A DNA stretch of 64,000 nucleotides from Marivirga harenae (GTDB lineage Bacteria; Bacteroidota; Bacteroidia; Cytophagales; Cyclobacteriaceae). The notes under the pieces were generated by a model. It worked only from the letters and a program-made list of their open reading frames with translations. It made no database searches and was not told where the DNA came from. The translations under genes were made by a program, and so were the position numbers. Position 1 is the first letter of the stretch, and every line of letters begins with the position of its first letter. Shown here in pieces: positions 18,899 through 28,900 of this stretch. The stretch covers positions 641,501-705,500 of the forward strand of contig NZ_CP130565.1 in assembly GCF_030534335.1 (NCBI RefSeq), in the 5' to 3' direction.

Positions 18899-19411
18899 AT
18901 GCATAAGAATTCTATTTTTCTATTCCTCGTATTGTTGACTTTACAACTCTCATGCTCCAAGCCTGAGAAACCACCTTACGAACTCCCAACGAATGCGAAA
19001 TTTCTGTTAACCGGAGACTCAACTAAAACATGGAAATTAGCCCGTAGATTCAATAATAAAACTCGGATGAACATGGGAGATTGTTTTTTATCTCACAGAG
19101 AAACGTATAAGGGTGACATGACAATGCATAACAACTCTGGTGAAAATAGAGATTGCGGAGAAAGTCTTAACGCGACATGGGAATTTGCGAAGGACAAGAA
19201 AGGAAACTACTACATTAGAATTGAAAGCCAGCAGTTACCAGCACTGATGAACATTGAAAAGAATTACAAACTTTTTAAGGTTCTGCGACTAACGGATGAA
19301 CAGATGACATTGCAGTTTAATCACAAGCAATTTTCCAGCAAAACAACAACTATTACAGACATTTATGTTCCTGAGAATGCTTTGATCAATGACCGAGAAT
19401 TTCATTGGTAA
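18899..19411 (+). CDS. Small lipoprotein of unknown function
   Basis: A lipoprotein signal peptide ends in LQLSCS. The mature part begins with a proline-rich linker and then a short beta-rich domain with TGDSTKTWKLA, TWEF, YYIRIE and FKVLRLTDEQMTLQF, which recalls the lipocalin-like domains common in Bacteroidota lipoproteins (W-K-L and L-T-x-x-x-L-x-L strands). Two cysteines (in MGDCFLS and NRDCGES) could form a disulfide. The gene is bracketed by GTTAGCG (18854-18860) and CGCTAAC (about 19416-19423) boxes, which hints at a cassette-like unit. The lipocalin reading is tentative. Confidence 0.75.
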   Translation: MHKNSIFLFLVLLTLQLSCSKPEKPPYELPTNAKFLLTGDSTKTWKLARRFNNKTRMNMGDCFLSHRETYKGDMTMHNNSGENRDCGESLNATWEFAKDKKGNYYIRIESQQLPALMNIEKNYKLFKVLRLTDEQMTLQFNHKQFSSKTTTITDIYVPENALINDREFHW

Positions 19412-19592
19412 AATCTCGCTAACAAATGATATGAATGAAGGGGTTTCATCGGTCAAGAAATTTTAGTGCTACTTGGAAAGTCCGCCACAAATTGTAAATT
19501 TATACTACTGTATGGCTATCTGCGAGAGGAAAGGCTAGTGCTTTCTATTCCCCACTCATCATGGCCTAAACGTCAAGCCTGATTAAGCTGAA

Positions 19593-20063
19593 ATGACAGA
19601 AAAGGAGAACCATATAAAATCAAATCTTGAAATTCTCAGAAATGAACTTGATCAGCTTTTTGACTTTTTTGAGAATGGCCTAGACTATCATAAAATGGTT
19701 TATGAATTCTGGAATGCAAAGGACATTCTTGGACATATAACCTTTTGGCACGAGAGTTTTGCGAGGAATATTTCAGATTTAGGCAAGGGCATTCAACCCA
19801 AACCCTTAAAAGGGAAACTTTCAGAAGTTAACATACAAAGTGTCGAAACCACAAAAAACGAATCCATCGCAAGTCTAATCAAACGATTGAAAGCGGCCCA
19901 AGCCACCATTGAAGAATTCATATTTGATGATACCATAAACCTAATACCCTATAAGAAGGGTTCACGGGATTATTCAAGGAGCGAGCATTTAGAAGTAGTA
20001 TCCCACCACATTCATAAACATTTAACAGACATTTCTAAAAAATATGGCACGACCAAAGAATAA
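19593..20063 (+). CDS. ClbS/DfsB-like four-helix protein (copy 1)
   Basis: A cytosolic 156-residue helical protein. The motif WNAKDILGHITFWHESFA is the hallmark of the DUF1706 (ClbS/DfsB) branch of DinB-like four-helix bundles, and HLEVVSHHIHKHL supplies a late His-rich helix. ClbS hydrolyses the colibactin cyclopropane and protects its host; most homologues have no assigned substrate. The 3' end overlaps copy 2 by 20 bp, so the two are likely co-translated. The two copies are diverged, not a recent duplication. Confidence 0.75.
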   Translation: MTEKENHIKSNLEILRNELDQLFDFFENGLDYHKMVYEFWNAKDILGHITFWHESFARNISDLGKGIQPKPLKGKLSEVNIQSVETTKNESIASLIKRLKAAQATIEEFIFDDTINLIPYKKGSRDYSRSEHLEVVSHHIHKHLTDISKKYGTTKE

Positions 20064-20541
20064 AGCTGATTTGCTGAATTTGAGCAAAAAGAACTTTGAA
20101 CTTCTGATGGATTTCATTGAAAGTTTATCCGAAGAAGAACAAAAATCTCCTTTTCCGAAAGGAACAATGAATCGAAATATTGGAGATGTACTCATGCATC
20201 TTCACCATTGGCATTTAATGATGATTGATTGGTACGCGCAAGGAATGAAAGGAGAAAAACCAGATATGCCAGCCAAAGGATACACTTGGAAGACAACTCC
20301 TGAATTAAACAGCTGGATTTGGGAAAAATATAAGAACACCCCTCTTGAAGATGCCAAGAAGAATTTCAAATCAAGCTACGAAAAAATTAGGAGTTTAATT
20401 GAGAAACATAGTGATGAGGAACTATTTGAAAAGAAAAGATACAAATGGACTGGAACTACCTCACTAGGTGCCTACCTTGTATCGGCTACTTCAAGCCATT
20501 ATGACTGGGCTATAAAACTTATTAAAAAGGCGAAGAAGTGA
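20044..20541 (+). CDS. ClbS/DfsB family four-helix protein (copy 2)
   Basis: 165 residues. MARPKNKADLLNLSKKNFELL, VLMHLHHWHLMMIDWY, MPAKGYTWK and the late SATSSHYDWAIKLIKK helix are the typical ClbS/DfsB signature, including the H-x-x-H-W-H cluster in helix 2. Characterised relatives inactivate or bind electrophilic natural products such as colibactin. It begins within the end of copy 1, implying coupled expression of two related proteins. No biosynthetic gene cluster lies near, so a self-protection role is not indicated by context. Confidence 0.82.
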   Translation: MARPKNKADLLNLSKKNFELLMDFIESLSEEEQKSPFPKGTMNRNIGDVLMHLHHWHLMMIDWYAQGMKGEKPDMPAKGYTWKTTPELNSWIWEKYKNTPLEDAKKNFKSSYEKIRSLIEKHSDEELFEKKRYKWTGTTSLGAYLVSATSSHYDWAIKLIKKAKK

Positions 20542-20626
20542 AAAGGAGAACTCAGAATGTCAATGCGATAATGCTTCCTAAACGGTCCCGCTATGAATAT
20601 ACAAACCGTTATAATCCTACAGAAAT

Positions 20627-21505
20627 ATGAAAAATATAGGTCTTATTATATTTTTACTGATATTATCGACTACAGCTCAAGGTCAAGCTAATGAATTCAG
20701 AAATCAAAGGGCCCAGTTCACTGCTTTGAATATTGGATTTAATGGGCTAATTGGCGGGCTAGGTGGCTTAATCAATAACAATGGAAATAAATCAGGTTTT
20801 CAAGCATTTACCAAAGGATTTTATCAGGGAGCTATAGGAGGTGCTGTTAGTCATATTGGATTCTCATTAACGCATCAAGTACAAAAACAACGCAATATTT
20901 CTTATGCCTGGCCCGCAAGAATTGTGAACTCCCTGGGAAGCTCGATTATTCAAAATGCTGCTGAAGGCCATAGAATGTTCGAACGCTTACACCTCAACCT
21001 GTATATTACGCGCTTGGAATATTATCCTTACCAAAAGAAATTTAGGGGAAGGCTCTTCACATCATCCATTTATGGTATTTTGGTTGCTGGTAGGAATGCA
21101 AAGCTCGATGTAAAAAAATCCCTGCAAACGGGAATCCTATATTTTGAGACTTCTCAATATTTTTCTTCTGCAATCGGCAGCGGAAGTGCCACTGGCCAAG
21201 TAAGCTCAATCGGTATGAGCAGTGGCTTTTCTGATGATAGATATTACAGCACCTACGCTCACGAAGTAGCTCACATCCTTCAATATGACAGAATGGTAGG
21301 GCCTAATGCCTTTTTATACTCTTTTGATCAAAATTTAAAATCTAAATACGCGCTTTACAAAAACCTCTCAAAATTCATATACTTTGATTTAAACGGCCCT
21401 ATATTCTTTCTGGCCTATAAAGCTGCAGGATCAACACATAACTGCAACTTTTTTGAACAAGAGGCAGAAAATTATAGCAACAGGGTAGCCTATACATGTA
21501 ATTAA
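20627..21505 (+). CDS. Secreted HExxH metallopeptidase-like protein of unknown family
   Basis: A signal peptide ends TTAQGQ. A glycine-rich hydrophobic stretch follows (about 40-75, GLIGGLGGLI and GAIGGAVSHIG), possibly membrane-inserting. Near the end is H212-E-V-A-H216 (YAHEVAHILQY), a zinc-protease motif, with a candidate third ligand in EQEAENYS (E279 or E281), about 63 residues later, as in gluzincins. The family is not one I can name; the core between is beta-rich. Whether it is active is unproven, but all three ligands are present. Confidence 0.72.
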   Translation: MKNIGLIIFLLILSTTAQGQANEFRNQRAQFTALNIGFNGLIGGLGGLINNNGNKSGFQAFTKGFYQGAIGGAVSHIGFSLTHQVQKQRNISYAWPARIVNSLGSSIIQNAAEGHRMFERLHLNLYITRLEYYPYQKKFRGRLFTSSIYGILVAGRNAKLDVKKSLQTGILYFETSQYFSSAIGSGSATGQVSSIGMSSGFSDDRYYSTYAHEVAHILQYDRMVGPNAFLYSFDQNLKSKYALYKNLSKFIYFDLNGPIFFLAYKAAGSTHNCNFFEQEAENYSNRVAYTCN

Positions 21506-22054
21506 GTTCTTGAATAGACGCTATTGGGTCAATTCTATATTTGTAAATATCTAGCTAAGGGATGAAACTTGACTCATCTATATACACAATGAACAAACTG
21601 ACAGGCTAACATACCATAAACACCTCCTTCAAAACCAACTTCCGTCATATCATTTCGCATTTCCTTTAAATTATTTGTCTGATCCTGAAATAGCGAACTC
21701 TAATCAAGCAATACCCTCAACCCAAAAAATTGAGAATCTCATAGACCAGCGGAAAAACCAATCATGAAGCATCTGTTGAACGTTCGCAAATCAATATTCA
21801 TAGCTATATTTAAGCCGTTCATAGAAATAATAAAGCCGATCCAAGGAAAAGTATAAATAAATCTCGTAATTAGAGTATTCAACTAAATCCTACAAAGCCC
21901 GCCTGACGAATATTCAAAATGGTTTTTAGGGGATTTAGGGTGTATTAATAATGTAGATATACTGAATATATTGGGCTATCGACAATTGAATAATAATATT
22001 TATCAGCAATTTTGATAGCCAATTGTTGTGTAGCATTAAAAACAAAGAGACTAA
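21506..22054. other. Gene-free spacer before the PIN-like gene, with nested inverted repeats
   Basis: No gene is supported in these 549 bp. Just before the next gene, GGCTATC (21974-21980) pairs with GATAGCC (22014-22020), and CAATTG boxes at 21983-21988 and 22020-22025 form a second inverted pair, followed by gttgtgtagc. This two-tier arrangement recalls recombination or REP-like sites found next to accessory genes. Nothing else is recognised. Confidence 0.5.
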
Positions 22055-24121
22055 ATGAACAGTAAAAATATCTCAAGAACAGCAGCAATTATATTTTCTG
22101 AAGAAAGCTCTGCAATAAAGTCAACTACTGTTCAACGTAAGATAATTGAATCCCTTTTTGTTGAGAATGACAATAAAGAACTCACTATTGACCAAATAAT
22201 TGATGAACTTAAATCGTCACTAGAATTAGACTTTGATACCGAAGAAATTTACAGCCTGATCAACGATGAAAAGAAATCCAACTTTGACATAAGGCTTGAC
22301 AACTCATTCAAGGAGAACTACTTAAAACTTGAAAATAAAAGATTCGCACTCTTAAAAGAAAGAGAAAAAGAAAATTCCATATTCCCACATATTGAGAGAT
22401 TTCAATCATCAGTTTATGAAGGGGAATTAAATACTAGTAAACTTGATGAGATTCTACACAAATACCTATATGAACTTCTAAATAAGAATATTCAAGCATT
22501 TAAGAAAATTGCAAAGAGCTCTAATTCTACTGACAATCTGTACATTGATCCAAGCCTCTTTACTGTAGCGGAGCGACTAGCTATAAATCAATTCATTGAA
22601 TGGGAAGATAATGAGAAGAACAAAGCAATTTTTGCCCTAATTAGTTACTCAATTGAATATGCGGCTATTAACAACCATTACGAAAGTTCAGATATTTTTC
22701 TCAAATCTATTAAGGATAAAATATTTTATTTGGACAATAACGTCCTTTACAGAGCAATAGGAATAAATGGTGAAAACCGAAAAAATCGAATTACAACATT
22801 CATAGAAAAGTGTATTTCAGCAGGACAGAAATTTAAAATTTCGTCATTCACAGAAAAGGAGTTCAAGGAAACAATAAAGCATCATATTAAGAACCTTCAA
22901 AAAGTCCCTTTCAAAAGAATCAATTATCGATTGTTTTCTAAGTACTCATTAAACCCAAGTATTTATGAATACTATCATAAATGGAAAACTAATAGAGCAA
23001 CATATGGATTTGACCTTTTCACAACCCATCTTTTTTCGGAACTTGAATCATTTAAGAAGAAGTACAACGTAGAAACGGTTTACAAAATTCCCTTTGATCC
23101 AAAAGCAAAAGAACCCGAAAAGAAAATTTCAGAATATCAGGATGAAATAGCGGCTGCGAAAGGTTATGGTTATGAACAATCACATTATTTTGACGCAATA
23201 AACACTTACCTCGTAGAAACACTTAGGGGACAGAATCAGAATTCAATAACAGATACTAAGTATTTCTTTGTTTCGACCGACCAAAAGCTAAGGGATTGGG
23301 ATTTTGCCAGAAATGAGTTTCAACCAATAGCACTAATCCCAAGCCAATGGATGGCTATACTGCTTAAATATCATTCAAGAAGTTCAAACGATTACTCAAG
23401 CTTTTTATCTTTTCTAAGACTCAAGACCAATACCCCTGTTATCAAAGAAGACGATTTGCAGACAGTGCTTGCGGGAATAAGTGAGATAACTGAAGATTTT
23501 GAAAAACAAGAATCTATCTTGGATAAAATGGTCGAGTTGAAATTTGACGGAATCATGAATGGGGACAATAACCCAGAAGAGATTTATAAGAAAACAATTG
23601 ATTTCGTTTCTCGCGAGTATGAAAAAGAGCTTGAGGAATTAAATAGAGATAGAAATAAAGCAGAAGAAAATTTCAACTCTGAAAAAATTCAATTTAAAGA
23701 AAACTTGTTAAGTGAAAAGGAGAATTCAATCAGTGAACTTGCCAAGCAAAAAATCCCGATTCAAAGACAGGCTGACAAAAGATTTAATCGCTATAAATTA
23801 AGCTTTTCACTTATCGTCATATCCTACTTTATAATTTTGGGAATAATAACGTATAAAGTGGGTTGGGAAACTATGGAACCAATAACCTACTTTTTAGGGG
23901 CAATTGGGATAATTGCGACCTACCTATACCCTGCTATTTACGGAAAAGACATAAATCCAAAAAAGTATTTTGAAACCAAAGAGTCAGAGATAACATCTAA
24001 GGTCTTTTCTGAATTCAATTTTGACTTAGGTCGTTACGAAGAACTTCAAAACGAAAGAGATAATCTTAAAAATGAAATTGAAGAATTAACAACGCTACAC
24101 AACAATGTATATAAAAAATAG
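22055..24121 (+). CDS. PIN-like nuclease domain protein with coiled coil and two C-terminal membrane segments
   Basis: 688 residues, no signal peptide. The N-terminal about 200 residues are helical and unrecognised. A PIN-like core begins at YLDNNVLYRAIG (D227), has an acidic helix EQSHYFDAINTYLV (around 385-395), and ends with FFVSTDQKLRDW (D409). The DxNVL opening and TDxxL closing strands are the usual metal-binding acidic sites of PIN ribonucleases. A long charged coiled coil follows (about 495-575), then two hydrophobic segments (about 582-602 and 608-628) and a cytosolic helical tail. It stands alone in an accessory-looking stretch. A membrane-tethered RNA-cleaving effector is a reasonable guess, but no homologue of known function comes to mind. 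Confidence 0.75.
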   Translation: MNSKNISRTAAIIFSEESSAIKSTTVQRKIIESLFVENDNKELTIDQIIDELKSSLELDFDTEEIYSLINDEKKSNFDIRLDNSFKENYLKLENKRFALLKEREKENSIFPHIERFQSSVYEGELNTSKLDEILHKYLYELLNKNIQAFKKIAKSSNSTDNLYIDPSLFTVAERLAINQFIEWEDNEKNKAIFALISYSIEYAAINNHYESSDIFLKSIKDKIFYLDNNVLYRAIGINGENRKNRITTFIEKCISAGQKFKISSFTEKEFKETIKHHIKNLQKVPFKRINYRLFSKYSLNPSIYEYYHKWKTNRATYGFDLFTTHLFSELESFKKKYNVETVYKIPFDPKAKEPEKKISEYQDEIAAAKGYGYEQSHYFDAINTYLVETLRGQNQNSITDTKYFFVSTDQKLRDWDFARNEFQPIALIPSQWMAILLKYHSRSSNDYSSFLSFLRLKTNTPVIKEDDLQTVLAGISEITEDFEKQESILDKMVELKFDGIMNGDNNPEEIYKKTIDFVSREYEKELEELNRDRNKAEENFNSEKIQFKENLLSEKENSISELAKQKIPIQRQADKRFNRYKLSFSLIVISYFIILGIITYKVGWETMEPITYFLGAIGIIATYLYPAIYGKDINPKKYFETKESEITSKVFSEFNFDLGRYEELQNERDNLKNEIEELTTLHNNVYKK

Positions 24122-24203
24122 GCGAAACAGCAATAAAATCAAAGCTTTTAGCTTGAATCAAAGTTCGTGTTCAACTGAAAGTTCCGTTCTTCAAATTCGC
24201 CTA
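24119..24203. repeat. Inverted repeat TAGGCGAA ... TTCGCCTA
   Basis: TAGGCGAA (24119-24126, overlapping the stop codon of the PIN-like gene) is matched by TTCGCCTA (24196-24203), enclosing about 70 bp. Such a pair directly after an isolated accessory gene may mark a recombination or cassette boundary, or simply an mRNA 3' structure. Confidence 0.5.
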
Positions 24204-24233
24204 CTTTTCATATACTAAACGTCACCCCCAATA

Positions 24234-24446
24234 ATTAAAACAGCAGAATTACTCACAACCATTTTCATCGAAGGCCCCATAAATTTCCTATTCAGTTTCC
24301 CAGGTGCAGTTATCCGTTAGCTTTTAGGCGGAAGAAAGAGGTCTCTTAAAGCCTATTGGAATGAAAATATATTTTTAAACGCATTCATTGGAATTGCCTT
24401 TTTTAGCATAATAATTTTAATTGTGATGGTTTCAAGCAACTCATAA
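24234..24446 (+). pseudogene. Small membrane protein gene broken by an amber codon
   Basis: Frame 24234-24446 reads as a compact coding sequence of 70 codons: KTAELLTTIFIEGPINFLF, FSFPGAVIR, then TAG at 24318-24320, then LLGGRKRSLKAYWNENIF and a hydrophobic segment NAFIGIAFFSIIILIVMV, ending SNS and TAA. The TAG stands where TGG (Trp) would fit, and the first codon is ATT where ATG is expected. The IEGPxNF and GGRKRSLK pattern recalls a family of small Bacteroidota membrane proteins, but I cannot name it. It looks inactivated by point mutations; readthrough is possible but unsupported. Confidence 0.65.
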
Positions 24447-24563
24447 AAGTGAAAGTAGACCAAGTGAAAACAGAAGTTTGAAATTAATAAATTGCTTTAT
24501 AACTACTTAGATATCAAATATTAAGATATATTTAGCAAATCTTTTGCAATAAATCATACCGTC

Positions 24564-24926
24564 ATGAAAATCATAATCCTTGCCACTTCGCTAATATTAT
24601 TTCTGCATTTTGAAAGCAGTGCACAAACCAAATTCGTGTTGGAACCCTCCCAGAGCATGATTATGACAGGAAAAGGTACTGGTCAAGATGCCACCATAAA
24701 TCCTTATTTCGGACAAGATTGCTATGCAATCGTGAAAAATATTGGGAAGAGAGAATTCTTTATAAGAGTCCAGCAGGAAGGGAAAGTCATCAAAAAAATC
24801 CCGATCCTGAAAGATGAAGTAAAAAAAGTAAAACTCTTAAAAGGCTACGAACTCTACTTAGACCCAAACCCAGAAGGCAGAGCAAAAGCCAGCGTGGACT
24901 ATGAAAAAATAGTGGCAGAAAAATAG
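24564..24926 (+). CDS. Small secreted protein of unknown function
   Basis: A signal peptide ending FESSAQ is followed by about 98 residues that look like a single beta-sandwich: KFVLEPSQSMIMTGKG, CYAIVKNIG, EFFIRVQQEGKVIKKIPI and a basic strand KKVKLLKGYELYL. One cysteine remains in the mature part. It ends about 70 bp before the convergent frameshifted lipoprotein gene. No family is recognised. Confidence 0.7.
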   Translation: MKIIILATSLILFLHFESSAQTKFVLEPSQSMIMTGKGTGQDATINPYFGQDCYAIVKNIGKREFFIRVQQEGKVIKKIPILKDEVKKVKLLKGYELYLDPNPEGRAKASVDYEKIVAEK

Positions 24927-24994
24927 GCTAAACTAGCACACACAAGTAGTGGGTACCCATTTAACCCTCTATTTCTCTCACTATTCAGCCACCT

Positions 24995-25779
24995 TCACGG
25001 CCCTTCTTTCTTATCAAAAATAGAAGCATCATCTGAGAATTGAATATTAGAAATAGTCGCTTTTCCCAGCTGCTCTGCTAAACCGTTCTTCTCACTCCAG
25101 TTCCAGAATTTCCATTGCTGCGCAAAGGGAATATCCTCCACTTTCTTATAATCAGAGTAACTAATCGCATGGGGGTTTTGAGCGGCTTTTTCCTGATCAC
25201 GACCACCAAAAGTTACGATATAGGCCATGGCTTCCAACACTTGACTTTCTTCATTCTGATACACCACATACCAGTCATCTGGTGCATCTCCAATATTTTC
25301 TCCAAAGGTCAATTTAGTGGTCATCAAACTATCATTTTCCTGATAGGGTAATTTTTTAGGGTCCGTATGATGCGTTCCTGGGTCGTTCAACTTAAAAGGG
25401 CCATAAAGAAATAGGACCAAGTCAAGGCATCGAATCTTGCTCCATCATACAAACTATCTTTAGGATGAATCCAGATCTCATTACCATCAAATAATAATCG
25501 AGTGTTCTCTGAATTCTCAACTAGCACTTTTGATGAAGTAGTGGTAGAATAAATCCTAGCGTCCAAGCGCTCATTACCTCCAAAAATCAAATTTATGTCA
25601 AAGGAAATAATCCTTTCCTCCATAAACGCATCAAGATTATGAGCTTCCTGAATGGATTTAATGACCGGATTAACTTGCTCTGCTACAGCTGAGCTTTGAA
25701 GCGATTCTTCTTGTTTATTTTCCTTTTGACTTGAACAGGAAGCAAATACTAAGGCAATAAGGACTACTAAATTTCTCAT
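24995..25779 (-). pseudogene. DUF6503-like lipoprotein, frameshifted near base 25401
   Basis: On the minus strand a lipoprotein signal (VLIALVFASCSS, start at 25779) leads into a protein whose frame breaks after LTWSYFFM. The continuing part, in another frame, starts with GPFKLNDPGTHH and ends at 24995. Restoring one G in the ATGGCCC stretch (plus-strand 25399-25402) rejoins ...YFFMGPFKLNDPG... seamlessly. The pattern LDAFMEERIISFDINLIFGG, FDALTWSYFF and WYVVYQNEESQVLEAM fits the DUF6503 family of Bacteroidota (tentative). It may be a true frameshift or a homopolymer sequencing error. The full product would have about 260 residues and sit in the envelope. Confidence 0.75.
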
Positions 25780-25949
25780 ATCATTTCTTTAATTATAAAG
25801 GCGAAGGTACTATCATTATTTGAACTGAATTGTCAGCTAACTAGCATTTTTGCAAATGATTCAGCTTAACAAATCAACCATTCCTAAAATAACTCTGCGC
25901 ATAATGGGCAAATTTCACTACATTTCTAGTATAAATAACCATTTAATCT

Positions 25950-28900
25950 ATGAAGAAATATAGCACACTAAGCCTATTGATTGCATTAATTGCAATCAAT
26001 TTTAGTGCTTTTGCCCAGGAAGACGAAAAGGCAGACAGCACTAAAAAAGCAACCAAAGAACTTCCGCTAGAACCGGAAAGAACCATCGAGTTTAACACTA
26101 AAGAAGGCACCTGGCTTTCTGTGGATGTGAGTCCAAATGGGAAGACCATCTTATTCGATATGATGGGAGATATCTATTCCATTCCTTTTACGGGTGGAAA
26201 AGCAACGAAAATAACAGAAGGAATGGCCTATGATGTACATCCTCGGTACAGCCCAGATGGAAAATCGATAGTTTTTATCTCTGATAAAAGCGGTTCGGAT
26301 AACATCTGGACGATGGATTTGGAATCGGAAGAGATGAAGCAAATCACCAAAGATGATAATCAAAATTACTTCTCAGCCGACTGGACCCCAGATGGCGAAT
26401 ATATTGTGGGTTCAAAGGGTAGAAGAAATGCCAAACTACATATCTACCACAAAGAAGGCGGCTCTGGTGCTCAATTAATTGACAAACCTGACAACTTAAA
26501 AGCCACTGATCCCGCCATCAGTCCTGATGGGACACTGATCTACTTTTCACAAAGGAGATCTGCATGGAACTACAATGCGCAATTCCCGCAATATCAAATC
26601 GGCACTTACGATATGGAAGATGGTGATATGGCAAGCATCACTTCACGCTACGGATCAGCCTTTACTCCTACCTTATCACCTGACGGGAAATGGTTAGTGT
26701 ACGGAACTCGTTTTGAAACAGAAACGGGTTTAGTAAGAAGAAATTTAACAACCGGTGATGAAGAATGGTTGGCCTATCCGGTACAGAGAGATGAGCAAGA
26801 ATCAATCGCTCCTTTAGGCGTTTATCCGGCTATGTCATTCACGCCAGACAGTAAGTTTATAATTGCCACTTATGGGGGAAAAATCCATAAAATCGACATC
26901 AATGCAAAAACGGCTTCAGAAATTCCATTCGAAGTAGATTTGAAATTGGAATTGGGCCCAAGATTGAAATTCGAATATCCTATTTCAGATAATAAAGAAG
27001 CTTTTGTAACACAAATAAGAGATGGTGTACCGTCTCCTGATGAAACCCAATTAGCCTTTACTGCTTTAAACAGATTGTATGTAATGGATTTGCCTGAAGG
27101 TGAACCAAAAAGATTAACGAAGCAAAATTTCACTGAAGCAATGCCGGCATGGTCACCAGATGGTAGTCAAATTGTATTCTCGACCTGGGAAGAAAAAGAA
27201 GGCGGACATTTATATAAAATTAATTCTAATGGCAGAGGAAAGCCAGTAAAGCTGACACAAAACCCAGCGCTATACCTTGATCCGGAATGGTCTTATACTC
27301 AAAACCGAATCGTATTCAATAGAGGAGCGAATCAGGTGTATAAAGATGCTATTGACCCATTCGGTTCTTTAACGATGGAAGATTTAGCTTGGATTTCTGC
27401 TGAAGGTGGAAAAGTAACTTTAATTGATAAAGCAAAAGGAAGAAGTACTCCTCATTTCTCAAAAGTGTCGGACAGAATTTACCTCAATCATGGGTCTAAA
27501 GGTCTGATTTCAATCAGATGGGATGGTACTGATGAGAAGGAACATTTACAATTGACTGGAATTACCACTTATGGTTCTTCTATTGATATGATTCATGCGC
27601 ACGATGGTTCTCATAATATTTTGCCAGGTGATGAGAAAGCATGGAGAGAAAATAATAAAGCTTCGAAGCCATCGGAAATCAGAATTTCTCCCGATGGAGA
27701 AACGGCTTTGGCAAAAATCAATAATGATGTGTATTCGGTAACGATTCCGAAATATGGTCAGACGCCTAAAATCTCATTAGCGAAAGCAGATAATGCTGCT
27801 TTCCCTGCCATGAAATTAACCGTTATGGGAGGCGAATTCCCTGCATGGTCTGGTGATAGTAAAAAAGTACATTGGTCATTAGGCACCAGTCATTTCATTT
27901 ATGATTTAGCTGCTGGTAAAGCTTACGCAGATAGTGTTGCAACGGCTAAAAAAGAAGCTGCCAAAAAGAAAGAGGAGGAGAAGGAAGAAGATAAAGATTC
28001 TGAGGAAGACAAGGAAGAAGAGGACAAGGAAGAAAAAGCAGATGAGAAAAAAGACAAAGAAGAGAAAGAGGAAGGCTTCACGGCTAAAGAGATAAAAGTA
28101 AAAGTAGCTTATGAAAAAGATATTCCAGAAGGGACTATCCTTTTAAAAGGTGCTAGAATCATCACCATGACGGATCAGGGTGTGATTGAAAATGGAGATA
28201 TCTTAATTGAAAACAACCGAATTACGGCAGTTGGTGAAAGTGGTAGTTTAGAAGTTCCAAAAGGAGCTAAAACCATTGAGGCTGGCGGTAAAACCATCAC
28301 ACCAGGATTTGTAGATACACACGCGCATATGTGGCCAAATTGGGGTTTACATAAAAATCAGGTTTGGATTTACTCAGCTAATTTAGCTTATGGGGTAACC
28401 ACTACTCGTGACCCGCAGACTGCTACCACCGATGTTTTGACCTATTCAGACATGGTGAATTCAGGGATGATCCACGGACCTAGAGTATACAGTACTGGCC
28501 CTGGTGTAGGCTATTGGATGTATAAAATCAAATCTTTGGAACATGCCAAAGAAGTTTTGAAGCAGTACAGTGAATACTATGACACCAAGAGTATCAAGAT
28601 GTACTTAGTTGGTAATCGTCAGCAGAGACAATGGATCATTATGGCCGCTAAGGAATTAGAATTAATGCCAACGACTGAAGGTGGGTTAGATTACAAACTA
28701 AACATGACGCAATTATTGGATGGATACCCTGGCCACGAGCACAGTTTACCGATTGTAGGCATTTACAAAGATGCTGTACAAACGATAGCAGAATCTAAAA
28801 TGGCCGTAACCCCTACCCTATTAGTTTCTTATGGTGGACCATGGGCGGAAGAGTTTTACTATGCCACGGAAGATGTATATCATGATGAAAAACTACAATA

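Noticed and set aside
18640-24560. A proven integron cassette array
   Set aside because: The boxes do not match the attC consensus and no integrase is in the window, so only a cassette-like hypothesis is kept.
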